64,000 nucleotides of DNA from Vibrio sp. ED004 (lineage in GTDB: Bacteria > Pseudomonadota > Gammaproteobacteria > Enterobacterales > Vibrionaceae), in the NCBI RefSeq assembly GCF_023206395.1, contig NZ_CP066149.1, forward strand, positions 3,100,001 to 3,164,000, written 5' to 3'. Below are positions 47,987 through 57,574 of this stretch, piece by piece; position 1 is the stretch's first letter, and each line of letters starts with the position of its first letter. The notes under the pieces were generated by a model. It saw nothing but the letters and a program-made list of their open reading frames with translations, had not been told where the DNA came from and made no database searches. The translations under genes were made by a program, and so were the position numbers.

Positions 47987-48885
47987 TTAAGCGGCTTTCA
48001 AGGCCTGAGTTCGATATTCCATCGGAGTCAGGCCTTTTAGTTTCACTTTTATACGTTTGGTATTGTAGTACTCGATGTATTCTTTAATTTGCTCTATCAG
48101 AGCATCTGCATCTTCAAAGCTTTGGTTGTGATACATCTCTGTTTTGAGTAAAGCAAAAAAGTTTTCAGCAACAGCATTATCCAAGCAGTTACCTTTTCTC
48201 GACATGCTTTGCGTTAACCCACTCTCCGCTACCTTTTTCTGATAGTGTCGATGACGATATTGCCAACCTTGATCGCTGTGTATAATTGGCTTTGAGTTGG
48301 GTTTAAGCGTAGATATAGCCTCCGTCAGCATATCCGTGACAAGCGGCAAACAAGCATTTTTGGCCACTCTATAAGCAACCACTTCCTGAGTAAACAAGTC
48401 GACAACGGGAGACAAGTATACTTTCTGCTCTTTGACTTTGAACTCCGTGACATCAGTTACCCATTTTTCATCGGGTTGAGTCGCACTAAAATCTCTTTCA
48501 AGCACGTTAGGAGCAGTTGTTCCAGACTCACCTCGGTATGAACGATACTTTTTAATCCTGACCGTCGATTTAAGGTTGAGCTGAGCCATAAGCCTTTGAA
48601 CCGTTTTGTGATTGAGCACGAACCCCTGATTTTTAATTCCAAGTGAATACGGCGGTAGCCGTATCGGCCCTTATGTTCATGATAAATTGACTTTATCAAC
48701 TGCAGCTCACGTTCGTAGCTATTTGGGCGATTGCTTGTTTGAGCCTGATAATAAAAGACACTTTTGCCAGCTGTAGAGTGTGCAGTAAGTGCTTCAACGG
48801 GTACTGGCCTTTAAGAGTTAGAGCTATGACCGCTTTTTCTTTGTTCGACGGTTTTTTCCTGCTCCAACTCTTCCAACTTTTTTTA
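47987..48885 (-). pseudogene. IS150-like orfB transposase, frameshifted
   Basis: The rve/DDE integrase frame runs from the slippage site to 47987, but is broken by single-base losses in A runs. One is near 48762-48765 (LQLA to KSVFYYQAQ) and one near 48630-48634 (HLELK to NQGFVLNHK). The last 210 codons (from 48619) are an intact catalytic domain: DEKWVTDVTEF, HSDQGWQYRH and NCLDNAVAENFF. Confidence 0.85.
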
Positions 48886-49331
48886 GAACGGCATTCTCGG
48901 TTCGTAAGTAGACCAACTCCTCTTTTAGCTCCTCAAGTGTCATTTCATTATCAGGCTTAGTGGTACGTTGAGGTTGCTGTTTCATTGAGGGTCTTCCTTT
49001 CTGGCGCATTTTGAGCCCCTTGATACCGAGCTCATTAAATCGTTTGAGCCAGACAGAGAGTATCCCAGGGGATGAGGTTTAATACTGCGCTAGTGTGCGT
49101 GAGAGACCATTCATTCGTCCACATTAAATTCAATGCTTTTCGTTTTGTCTGAGCAGTAGCAGCATGCTTAGTTGGTAAAAATGAAGCAGTGCCGTGGATG
49201 GCAAACATTTGAGCCCAATACCGAACCTGTCTTGACGAAATTGAATATTGTTTGGCTAAGTAGAGAGATGACGTGCCATCTAAGTATTGCTTAGCAATGA
49301 TACATTTTAGCTCTCGGCTATATTTGGACAT
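48824..49331 (-). pseudogene. IS150-like orfA, frameshifted
   Basis: The gene encodes an HTH protein (MSKYSRELKCIIAKQYLDG) and, after a frame break near 49071-49075, continues as SPGILSVWLKRFNELGIKG and a coiled coil (TLEELKEELVYLRTENAV). Intact length would be about 170 residues, as in IS150. The break corresponds to one extra (or two missing) bases. Confidence 0.82.
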
Positions 49332-49429
49332 AAAAAGACCCCCAATAATTGGTGTCCAACTATTGGGGGTCAGTTCAATTTGCTGGCTTTTTGTTTTCTG
49401 TTTTTATGCTTTATGTTGCGGTTTAGCTT

Positions 49430-49804
49430 CTAGCGTTCGCCTTGAACTTCAAAGTCATCGCTTACTAGGCGAGCACAGCCATCCGCTTCTAATGCCCAGT
49501 GTTCACGGTGCACGACACCAAACGCTTTGTTCATTGTCCAGCTAGCGGTAAGAATGTAACCACCCTCAGGGTGCTCTTCCCACTTAACATCAGTGTAATC
49601 AACGTCTTTGAAGCCTTGGTCAATGATGTTTTGCCAAAATGCTTGAATCGCTTCACGGCCTTCAAACGTGCCGAATGGGCGAGCTTCCATGACACAAGCC
49701 TCAGTGTATTGGTCTGCACAACCTTTTGCATCTTGGCTGTTGAATGCTTTTTGCCATGCGTTAATGCCTTGCTTACATGCTTCTAATACTTGGTTGTTTA
49801 ACAT
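49430..49804 (-). CDS. SnoaL/NTF2-like protein
   Basis: This 124-residue soluble protein has the NTF2-like cone fold pattern: an N-terminal helix (GINAWQKAFNSQDAKGCADQY), TFEGREAIQAFWQNII, and C-terminal strands (GGYILTASWTMNKAF). Members are small isomerases, hydrolases or ligand binders; the activity is unknown. ATG 49804 follows GGAGAG. It is divergent from a LysR regulator, a classic regulator-target layout. Confidence 0.8.
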   Translation of the reverse strand: MLNNQVLEACKQGINAWQKAFNSQDAKGCADQYTEACVMEARPFGTFEGREAIQAFWQNIIDQGFKDVDYTDVKWEEHPEGGYILTASWTMNKAFGVVHREHWALEADGCARLVSDDFEVQGER

Positions 49805-49946
49805 TGTTTTCTCTCCATAGCAGTCTTCTCTCAAACATTGCTTCTTTGATTAGGTATCTCGATAAGTTGGATTCAGTTTAGTCTTGGAAATTGAATTGAA
49901 AAACAGAGATAATAGAAAATACTGTATGCAAAAAGAGAACAATAAA

Positions 49947-50819
49947 ATGAGTAAGCTAAAGCAGATGTCGATTTTCGCTCATATCGTAGAGCAGGGCTCA
50001 GTATCGGCTGCGGCTGAAAAACTAGAGTTGTCAAAATCTGTCGTTAGTCAGCACCTCAAAATTCTGGAACAAGAGCTTGGCGCTTCACTCCTCAAACGTA
50101 CAACACGAAGACAATCCCTTACCAGTATGGGTGAGCGCTTCTACCTGAGTTGCAAAGACATCAACGTGATCGCCGAATCAGCGTGGGATATGGCGAAAGC
50201 CGAACTGGAAGAACCGCAAGGTCGGATTCGAATCACGGCTCCGAATGCACTGATGGACTTGTTGGTAGCGCCTGTGATTACCGACCTAATGAAGCAGTAC
50301 CCGAAACTAAAGCCGGAACTGATCAGTGATGATCAGCACTTGGATTTCATGGAGCACGATATTGATCTCGCGGTACGAGTAGGCAGTTCGCGTGACAGCA
50401 ATCTTAAGCAGAAACGGTTAGGCGAGTTTAAAGACGTGTTGTGCGGCGTAGAAAGCATGCGCGAACGCGAACTTGATTCTATTCCTTATATTGCCAACTC
50501 TTGGCAAGGAAAACAGGTGACTCATCATTTTAGCTCTCAAGGTGAACAAGACTTCGTCTACCAACAACAAGCCAGTTGTACCACTAATTCATTTCATAGT
50601 TGTCTTGCCTTAATCAAATCAGGCGTTGGCATTGGTGTGATCCCAGACTTCTACCTTCACCAGCTATCTGGTGAGGTGGTCGACATCATGCCTAGTTTTC
50701 AACTGCCGACCAACACTGTTTATGCGTTGAACCCATTCGCTTCCAACACGCCGATCTCCATCCAACTTTGCGTTAAAGCATTAGAAGAGAAGCTGAAACA
50801 GGATTTCGTCAAAAGCTGA
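49947..50819 (+). CDS. LysR family transcriptional regulator
   Basis: This 290-residue regulator has the N-terminal winged HTH (MSIFAHIVEQGSVSAAAEKL, then LSKSVVSQHLKILEQELG) and a LysR effector-binding domain. ATG 49947 follows AGAGAA, and the domain starts there; earlier in-frame ATGs are unlikely. It probably controls the divergent SnoaL-like gene and itself; the effector is unknown. Confidence 0.9.
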   Translation: MSKLKQMSIFAHIVEQGSVSAAAEKLELSKSVVSQHLKILEQELGASLLKRTTRRQSLTSMGERFYLSCKDINVIAESAWDMAKAELEEPQGRIRITAPNALMDLLVAPVITDLMKQYPKLKPELISDDQHLDFMEHDIDLAVRVGSSRDSNLKQKRLGEFKDVLCGVESMRERELDSIPYIANSWQGKQVTHHFSSQGEQDFVYQQQASCTTNSFHSCLALIKSGVGIGVIPDFYLHQLSGEVVDIMPSFQLPTNTVYALNPFASNTPISIQLCVKALEEKLKQDFVKS

Positions 50820-51094
50820 TCGTCGGACGTTGTCGTGCTGTGTGAGAGTAACAAAAAGGGGCTAACAACAAAGCGTAAAAACTTCGAGTTATATAGACGC
50901 CTTATTAGATGATGTGTTTGGTATAAGAATGGTACATGTCACATAGTTATTTATTTGTAATATAATAATTCATTATCGTGATGTTTGTTCAACTTGTCGT
51001 ACAAATATTGTCCTATAGTGGTTTCCGTTACTGCGGTAACACCCTACAAACTATGGAATAAACAATATACGTGAAATATATCATGGAGACTTGT

Positions 51095-52459
51095 ATGATT
51101 TTTAACCCTTGCAACTTTAAGTTTTGCAAACCACTGTCGTGCTCAATTATTTTGGCGATGGCTTCTTGTGGAGCATCGGCTGAAACATTGAATATTCAAT
51201 CAGCATCAGACTGGGGTGGAGCTCATAACTCTTATCCAGCATCAAATGCGATTGATGGTAGCACCGACTGGTCATCGCGTTGGGCGGCTCAAAATGCCCC
51301 TGTTAATTTAGTGCTAGACCTAGGTTCTGTGCAAAATGTTCAAGACGTCGCGATAGCTTGGGGTAAAGGAGAAGAACAAACTTATAAGTTCGAGATCAGA
51401 GCATTAGCAGATGAAAGCTCAAGTAACTGGGATAAGGTTTACTATGGATACAGCAGTGGCAGCACATCAGGTTTTGAAAACTATGACGTAACAGATGTTC
51501 AAGCTCGCTGGATTCGTATCAAAGTATTTGAAAACAGCGCTCAAAGTGTTTGGACAAACATTACTGAAGTCGAAATCAGAGGTAATGACAGCCCTGACTA
51601 CGGCCTTGATCCAAACCTACCGCCATCAGGCAACTTCGACTTACTGGATTGGTATGTCAGCATCCCTGTTGATGAAGGAGATGGTTACGCAACTTCTATT
51701 AAAGAGAACGCGCTAGATGCTGGTTATGAAGATCAGTTCTTCTATACAGGCAGTGATGGTGGCTTGGTGTTCTATACACCTGTTGAAGGCGTGACCACAT
51801 CGAGTGGAACTAAGTATGTGCGTACTGAACTGCGAGAAATGCTGCGTCGTGGTGACACTTCTTACTCTACCTCAGGTAAAGACAACAACTGGGCATTTTC
51901 GTCTATTCCATCGAGTGAACAGGCTGATTTTGGTGGCATTGACGGCACGTTGAATGCGACGTTGGCCATCAACCATGTGACGACTACGACCTCAAACACA
52001 GAGCAAGTTGGTCGAATCGTAATTGGTCAGATCCACGCTGAGAAAAACGAACCGATTCGCCTTTACTACCATAAATTGCCAGGTAATGACAAAGGCGCGA
52101 TCTACTTTGCTCATGAAACCTCTAAGTCGACTGGCGGCGATGAAACTTGGCATAACTTGTTAGGTAACATGGTCACTTCTGACGGTGACTTGAATAACAC
52201 CAGCAACCCGAGTGATGGCATTGCGCTAGATGAAACCTTCTCGTACTCCATTGTTGTCGAAGGTGACAAGTTGATCACCACGATTAGCCAGAATGGTTCA
52301 GAGCTAGCGGCAAAAGAAGTGAATATGAGTAACAGCGGTTATGACGATGCTGATAACTACATGTACTTTAAAGCAGGTATCTACTTGCAAGATAACTCAA
52401 GTGCTGACAGCGATTATGCGCAAGTGACTTTCTACCAGTTAGATAATAATCACAACTAG
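51095..52459 (+). CDS. Alginate lyase, polysaccharide lyase family 7, with F5/8-type module
   Basis: This 454-residue secreted lyase cleaves alginate by beta-elimination. A signal peptide (to about residue 28, near GASA-ET) is followed by an F5/8-type (CBM32-like) carbohydrate-binding module (about 30-165), a short linker and the PL7 jelly-roll. Hallmark PL7 motifs are RTELRE (near 243), QIH (near 312) and YFKAGIYLQ (near 424). QIH rather than QVH is usually linked to activity on guluronate-containing blocks. ATG 51095 has GGAGA at good spacing. No other alginate genes are adjacent. Confidence 0.92.
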   Translation: MIFNPCNFKFCKPLSCSIILAMASCGASAETLNIQSASDWGGAHNSYPASNAIDGSTDWSSRWAAQNAPVNLVLDLGSVQNVQDVAIAWGKGEEQTYKFEIRALADESSSNWDKVYYGYSSGSTSGFENYDVTDVQARWIRIKVFENSAQSVWTNITEVEIRGNDSPDYGLDPNLPPSGNFDLLDWYVSIPVDEGDGYATSIKENALDAGYEDQFFYTGSDGGLVFYTPVEGVTTSSGTKYVRTELREMLRRGDTSYSTSGKDNNWAFSSIPSSEQADFGGIDGTLNATLAINHVTTTTSNTEQVGRIVIGQIHAEKNEPIRLYYHKLPGNDKGAIYFAHETSKSTGGDETWHNLLGNMVTSDGDLNNTSNPSDGIALDETFSYSIVVEGDKLITTISQNGSELAAKEVNMSNSGYDDADNYMYFKAGIYLQDNSSADSDYAQVTFYQLDNNHN

Positions 52460-52500
52460 GCTTTGTTCAGCCAGTAACGAAACTTGTGAATATTTGACAT

Positions 52501-52530
52501 GGAGGTGACCATTCGGTCATCTCCTTTTAA
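52501..52530 (+). terminator. Terminator of the alginate lyase gene
   Basis: GGAGGTGACC pairs with GGTCATCTCC (one wobble) around ATTC, followed by TTTT. Confidence 0.8.
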
Positions 52531-52655
52531 TCTTTCCACCTCTCATTTCTAATATATCGCGTTCCTTTCATAGGGTGCAGATTGGCAAAAAATCCAACCC
52601 TTACTTATATTTACCTAGAGTGTCTAGTTGCTTATTAACATCAAAGGGGACGTCT

Positions 52656-53903
52656 TTGCCTGAACGCTTTACCAAGTCATGTCACGAATGCGGGCTGGTT
52701 AGTCAGTTTGAAGAGTTGTCTGCGGGCAGCGAAGCGTCTTGTCCAAGATGTTCTCATACCTTGTCGAGTGTCGGGCATCACAAAGAGCAGGGTGTGATGG
52801 CTTATGCGGTCGCGAGTCTTATTACGTTGATAATGAGCCTCACCTTCCCTTATATGTCGTTCAGCGTTCAAGGAATTAGCCAACAAATTACCTTGTATCA
52901 AGCTGTCGATATGATGAATCGAATGGACAACAGCCTGATCGCAATCTTACTTTTTTTAGCCGTCATTCTTTTACCTGCGTACTTTTTAGTTTTGTCTCTC
53001 TGGTTCTATCTGCTTGTTGACCGAAATAAACACGTTCATTACGCATCCAATCGCTTTACGTTTTTGGCTTTGAAGTCATTAAGTTGGGCAAAGCCATGGT
53101 TGATGGTCGATGTGTTCTTAATTGGTGTGTTGGTGAGCTTGATTAAGATAGCGTCTTTGGCTGATGTCTCCATGGGCCTGTCGTTCTGGGCGTTTTGTAT
53201 TTACGCCATGCTGGTGGTGAAGACGATTTCTTTGGTGGACTTTGATTGGCTATGGGATCGCTTAGTACCAACGAAAACCTCACAAGATCAAATGGTAGGA
53301 AGCATCTTTCAAAATAAGCAGCATCTAGCCTGTCACATTTGCGGACAAGTACACAGCTACAGTGAGAGCACGCATCATTGCTCGCGCTGCCACACGCACT
53401 TACATCGCTTTGAACCAATCAAAAACCTGCAGATAGCGTGGGCGCTGTTGTTTACTTCGGTGGTGTTTTATATCCCCGCCAACCTGTACCCGATGATGTA
53501 TACCTCGGCTTTTGGAAGTAGCGAGGGCTCAACCATCATGGAAGGGGTTATCTTACTTTGGAATATGGGTTCATACCCTGTGGCACTTATCATTCTTATT
53601 GCGAGTGTATTTATCCCAATGGCGAAGATGGTCGCTCTGGCTTATTTGTACTGGAATGCCAAAAGGGTGCATGGGCTCACAGCGCAAAGGGCGAATCGTT
53701 ACTTAAAGCTGTACCGCGTGACTGAATTTATTGGCCGTTGGTCGATGATAGATATTTTCGTTGTCGCCATCTTAGTGGCATTGGTTCAATTAGATGGCGT
53801 TATGGCTATTTATCCGGGCCCAGCGGCTCTGTCGTTTGCGTCGGTCGTCATCTTTACGATGTTGTCAGCGATGATTTTCGACTCCCGAATTATATGGAAG
53901 TAA
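52656..53903 (+). CDS. pqiA: Paraquat-inducible membrane protein PqiA
   Basis: This 415-residue inner-membrane protein is duplicated: two zinc-ribbon-like Cys pairs (CHECG-CPRC and CHICG-CSRC) precede two sets of four TM helices. It is the membrane partner of the PqiB needle, which shuttles lipids between membranes under stress. I chose TTG 52656 because AAGGGGA stands upstream with ideal spacing and the result has PqiA length; the frame extends to a GTG at 52575. pqiB starts 24 bp after the stop. Confidence 0.9.
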   Translation: MPERFTKSCHECGLVSQFEELSAGSEASCPRCSHTLSSVGHHKEQGVMAYAVASLITLIMSLTFPYMSFSVQGISQQITLYQAVDMMNRMDNSLIAILLFLAVILLPAYFLVLSLWFYLLVDRNKHVHYASNRFTFLALKSLSWAKPWLMVDVFLIGVLVSLIKIASLADVSMGLSFWAFCIYAMLVVKTISLVDFDWLWDRLVPTKTSQDQMVGSIFQNKQHLACHICGQVHSYSESTHHCSRCHTHLHRFEPIKNLQIAWALLFTSVVFYIPANLYPMMYTSAFGSSEGSTIMEGVILLWNMGSYPVALIILIASVFIPMAKMVALAYLYWNAKRVHGLTAQRANRYLKLYRVTEFIGRWSMIDIFVVAILVALVQLDGVMAIYPGPAALSFASVVIFTMLSAMIFDSRIIWK

Positions 53904-53927
53904 TCTCCCCAAAGAGGTGTGGGACAT

Positions 53928-55553
53928 ATGGAAAAGCAAAATACTTCAGATGCAAAAGTATCGAAAAAAAGCGAGCTGTCGCCAGTCTGGATAGTACCGA
54001 TTATTGCGGTATTAGTCGGGTGTTGGATGCTATTTCAATATTTCAACAATCGTGGGCCAGAGATAACCCTTATCTTGCCGGATGCCTCGGGTATAGAGGC
54101 CGGGAAAACGGCGATTAAGTCTAAGAATGTCCATGTGGGAACCATTACCGATGTTGCTTTGAGCGAAGACTATGAATACATCATAGCGAAAGCACAGATA
54201 GACAAGAAAGCATCTCGCATGATTAATGCTGACACTCAATTCTGGGTCGTTGAGCCACATGTTGGTACCGATGGTATCAGTGGCCTAGAGACTATTCTTT
54301 CGGGCTCTTATATTGAGTTAAAGCCGGGTAAATCGAGTGAGTCTCAGCTGAAGTTTGATGTGCTCGACACGCCACCTGTCGCGGGGCCAGATACTAAAGG
54401 TATTCGTGTTGTGGTGTCACATCATAAGGCGAATCAACTTAATGTCGGTGAGCCCGTGTTGCACCATGGTTTTGTTGTGGGGCGTGTGGAAAAAACGAGT
54501 TTTGATTACCAAAAGAAAGAGGGCAAATACCAACTGTTTATCTTCGCGCCTTATGATGGGCTGATCTTCGAAAAGACTCAGTTTTGGCTCTCTTCTGGCA
54601 TCGATGTGAGATTTGGTGCCAATGGTTTAGACGTTAACTTCGCATCAATTGAAAGCATCTTGACAGGTGGTGTGAGCTTTGATGTCGCGGAGAGCATTAA
54701 GCCGGGAGCACAAATCAAAGAAAACCTACACGAGTACACGCTTTATGATAACTACGATGCGGTATTACAGGGCAAATACACCACTTCGATTGATTATGTA
54801 TTGTTGTTTGAAGAATCTGTTCGCGGTTTAAGGAAAGGCGCACCTGTAGAGTATCGTGGTGTACGCATTGGTACGGTGGATACGGTGCCGCTGCAGATTC
54901 GCATGGACAAAGATGGAAAGGTATCGAATCGTATTCCAATCCTAATCAAGCTTGAAATTGAGCGAGTATCTGAAGTCTTTAGAGCCGTGAATGCCAAAAC
55001 CTTTGCAGAGCGGGTCAAACTGCAGATGGGAGAAGGGTTAAGAGCGACATTGAAAACAGGTAACTTGCTCACGGGCGCATTGTTTGTCGATATTAATTTC
55101 TATGAAGACGAAGAGCCTTACGAACCAAGAGAATTTGATGGTTACCCAGTGTTCCCAGTGGTGGCTGGTGGATTAACTGAGATACAAAAGCAGATCACTG
55201 ATTTTCTAACCAAGATTAATGAACTGCCTTTAGATGCCACGGTAGCTAACTTAAATAGCTCTCTCTCTTCTTTAGACACTACTTTGAAGAGTATGGATGA
55301 ATTACTGGATAGTGAAGGTGCAAAAGCGTTACCTCAAGATCTGAGTGAAACCATGAAGCAACTTGAGGCGACATTAGAAAGCTACGACGATGATTCCGAT
55401 GCCTACAAGCAATTGATCAGTGCATCTGAAGAGTTAGAACATGTACTTAAAGAACTTCGCCCATTGATTAAGGTATTAAATGACAAACCGAATGCGCTGG
55501 TATTTGGTAGCGATGTTGAAGAAGACCCGATTCCAGTTAAGGGAGTGGAATAA
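53928..55553 (+). CDS. pqiB: Intermembrane transport protein PqiB (MCE)
   Basis: This 541-residue protein has one N-terminal TM helix (VWIVPIIAVLVGCWMLF, about 20-40) and three MCE domains, beginning near residues 45, 160 and 285. A long C-terminal helical region forms the needle. MCE hexamers span the periplasm to carry lipids. I use ATG 53928; a GTG nine bases earlier is too close to the ribosome site. pqiC overlaps the stop by one base. Confidence 0.93.
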   Translation: MEKQNTSDAKVSKKSELSPVWIVPIIAVLVGCWMLFQYFNNRGPEITLILPDASGIEAGKTAIKSKNVHVGTITDVALSEDYEYIIAKAQIDKKASRMINADTQFWVVEPHVGTDGISGLETILSGSYIELKPGKSSESQLKFDVLDTPPVAGPDTKGIRVVVSHHKANQLNVGEPVLHHGFVVGRVEKTSFDYQKKEGKYQLFIFAPYDGLIFEKTQFWLSSGIDVRFGANGLDVNFASIESILTGGVSFDVAESIKPGAQIKENLHEYTLYDNYDAVLQGKYTTSIDYVLLFEESVRGLRKGAPVEYRGVRIGTVDTVPLQIRMDKDGKVSNRIPILIKLEIERVSEVFRAVNAKTFAERVKLQMGEGLRATLKTGNLLTGALFVDINFYEDEEPYEPREFDGYPVFPVVAGGLTEIQKQITDFLTKINELPLDATVANLNSSLSSLDTTLKSMDELLDSEGAKALPQDLSETMKQLEATLESYDDDSDAYKQLISASEELEHVLKELRPLIKVLNDKPNALVFGSDVEEDPIPVKGVE

Positions 55554-56056
55554 TGAGAAAGCTATTGATATCACTTATCACGTTGTTTGGGCTTTTAGGG
55601 TGTTCAACGCCTACTGATGGTACTAACGCGTATCTTTTGCCGGAAAGTACGCTAGATAAACCGATCTTTAAGGTCAAAACGAAAGTGGAACTACCCGACT
55701 ATCTCGACACCATAGGGATTGCGTATCGCAAGTCTGAAAATGAACTGGTTTCTGCACGTAAACATGTTTGGGCTGAGAACCTTGAAGGTTTGCTTGAAGA
55801 GCGGGTCAATATTTCTGATACATCGGGAGAGCCTGAAAGGGAGTTGACGATAACCTTTGAGCAGTTCAACGGCTCTTATACCGGAAACGCAGAAGTGAAA
55901 GGAACTTGGGTATTGAGCGATCAAGGTTCAGAGCTCGCGCGTGCCGATTTTGAATCAAAAGTACCCTTGAAAGAAGCAGGTTATGAAGCGCTGGTTGAAG
56001 CCTTGGGTGAAGGCCTAGATCAGGTGCTGACAGATATACAGGCGCAATTGCCTTAG
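55553..56056 (+). CDS. pqiC: Outer-membrane lipoprotein PqiC
   Basis: This 167-residue lipoprotein has lipobox LLGC (Cys about 17), followed by an ABC-type auxiliary (PF03886-type) domain (NAYLLPES, WAENLEGLLEERV, FEQFNGSYTGNAEVKGTWV). PqiC tethers PqiB to the outer membrane. It completes pqiABC, sharing one base with the pqiB stop. Confidence 0.9.
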   Translation: MRKLLISLITLFGLLGCSTPTDGTNAYLLPESTLDKPIFKVKTKVELPDYLDTIGIAYRKSENELVSARKHVWAENLEGLLEERVNISDTSGEPERELTITFEQFNGSYTGNAEVKGTWVLSDQGSELARADFESKVPLKEAGYEALVEALGEGLDQVLTDIQAQLP

Positions 56057-56088
56057 GTTATCAACTGGAACCAAAACCAAGCGTAAAG

Positions 56089-56120
56089 TGAGTAAGGTCT
56101 GGTGGGGGCCTTACTCATGT
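56089..56120 (+). terminator. Probable terminator of pqiABC
   Basis: TGAGTAAGG pairs with CCTTACTCA 33 bp after the pqiC stop. The following tract is only moderately T-rich. Confidence 0.45.
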
Positions 56121-56323
56121 TTATTGGGGATGAATGTTATTCTGATGGCAAATTCTGTTTCAGTTCTAGAAGCATTAGAGGAAGTGATGTTTTTGAACAC
56201 TAACATAATGTGAGTGGCCATGAGGTTGGATAAGAGCATTGGATAAAAGGCAATCAAATGAAGTTCCTTTTATCCAATGCGAGATATTATATCAACGCCC
56301 CTGTTTCATGCAGGGCATTGATA

Positions 56324-57063
56324 TTAGTAAGAGCTTGGGAAAGTTGGATTAAATACAGGGTAGAGTACTCGTAACTCTTCTTGGCTAAGGTAGCTTCGTT
56401 GAGTATTGATGACATCTCCATTTTTGCGGTATACAGCCATTGCACTGGAGTAAGTCCCTGTTTCTAGCCAAGATGTCTCTAACTGGTTACAGTACACCTC
56501 TACACAATCGCGTGGTGGTGAGTAACCCAACTATTAATCAGAGCCTTTCTACCTAACAATGTAGAGCCCTCATTTTCTATTTTATTGTCTTTTACATGGT
56601 TAAAAGTTGATAAAACAGCCTCGATGTCGATATCAGCATCTTCAATCAAATCGCTGTAAAATGTGTAAGTAGGCCATAGGTCATTGCTATTATTTGCGAG
56701 GGTGAAAGTTACTTTAGCCGAACCTTCTAATAATTGTGTTTCACGTTTTATAGTAAACGTGATTCTTTCTTGTACTTGTAAGAGGTTACAGTCCCAAAGT
56801 TGACATGCATTGTACATCTCGTCGTAACTAGTACCCCAGCGTTGGGCAGCTTCAATGATCAAAGGATCTTTTGCTGGGTTTAAGTCAGTATCTTCATCTG
56901 GGTCTGTTTGGTCGCCTGTTGAGCCATCACCGTCCCCTGGTGGCAAAATTGGTTCACCTGGATTATGAGGCGCAGTGCCACCAGTTGTGTTTGAACTATC
57001 TGAACTGTTACACCCGGCAAGTAATGCCGCAACCAATGCGACAAATAAAGCTGATTTTTTCAT
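56324..57063 (-). pseudogene. Frameshifted lipoprotein gene
   Basis: The first part (start 57063) encodes a lipoprotein signal (LLAGC, Cys about 18), a Gly/Asp/Pro-rich spacer (PPGDGDGSTGDQ) and a soluble domain, ending at a TAG near 56500. The downstream part continues in another frame (SPPRDCVEVYCNQL onward, to 56324) and has a coherent sequence with cysteines. One missing base near 56515-56525 explains the break. Whole-gene length would be about 245 residues. The domain is not recognised. Confidence 0.65.
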
Positions 57064-57382
57064 TCTGAATTTACTCTCTACTTTAATTAAAAGCATCCTA
57101 ATAGGTTGATAAGCTTAATTTTTACGATTGCTCATCGGTGCCTTTCCTTTGGTTGAGAACATAATATTCGTGAACTGAATCAATGGTTAAGTAGCATTTC
57201 GAATGTTTGTAATAAGCAACGCTTATCGTACTGGTTGGTTAGGTTGATAAGTGCCGGTTTCTCAATTAATTCTTGGTGGGTGTGTTGCTAAGTCGAAGTG
57301 ATGGAAGGGGTGTGTAAGGTTCACATCAAATATGGCGAACACATTGGTCTGCGTTCACCATATTAGGAGTTAAAGTTAGTAC
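57064..57382. other. Intergenic region before the broken lipoprotein gene
   Basis: This 319-bp region contains an imperfect hairpin at 57329-57364 (fully paired as minus-strand RNA with two G-U pairs) that could end the 63-residue gene. Nothing else was recognised. Confidence 0.45.
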
Positions 57383-57574
57383 TTAGTTGGTTAAAACCGA
57401 AATCGATTCGACATTTGAAGAAGAATCAAATCGAACGTTAACCAACACACTTTCACGTTCGAAAGTCACATCATCAAAGTCAGTCGTTGCGATCTTAAAT
57501 CCATTTCTTGCGAATAAACTCGTCACCGTTGTTCGTTGTTTCTGTTCCATGGCGCATGTCAGTAGTTCGTTCAT
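57383..57574 (-). CDS. Small hypothetical protein, 63 residues
   Basis: This 63-residue soluble protein is predicted from a GGAGAC ribosome site 5 nt before ATG 57574 and protein-like composition: MNELLTCAMEQKQRTTVTSL, then ARNGFKIATTDFDDVTFE and a Val/Ser-rich end. No signal peptide or family is recognised. A hairpin lies just downstream. Confidence 0.55.
   Translation of the reverse strand: MNELLTCAMEQKQRTTVTSLFARNGFKIATTDFDDVTFERESVLVNVRFDSSSNVESISVLTN

Larger units (their letters stand above)
47961..49372 (-). mobile_element. Degenerate IS3-family (IS150-group) insertion sequence
   Basis: This element of about 1412 bp has matching ends: TGACCCC-N4-AGTTGGACA at the left and the same pattern inverted at the right. 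It carries overlapping orfA and orfB on the minus strand, joined by the A7G slippage site at 48877-48884 typical of IS3-family programmed -1 frameshifting. The DDE motifs of the orfB C-terminus are intact (HSDQGWQYRH, then a conserved Glu in NAVAENFF). Several frameshifts disrupt both ORFs, so it is probably immobile alone. No 3-bp target duplication is seen (AAG left, GTT right). Confidence 0.88.
47929..49392. terminator. proX terminator split by an insertion sequence
   Basis: AAAAAAGCCAGCA (47929-47941) is complementary to TGCTGGCTTTTT (49381-49392). Together, without the element at 47961-49372, they would form a terminator stem with a 27-nt loop between convergent proX and the SnoaL-like gene. 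The element lies in the loop, keeping the arms about 1.4 kb apart. Confidence 0.7.
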
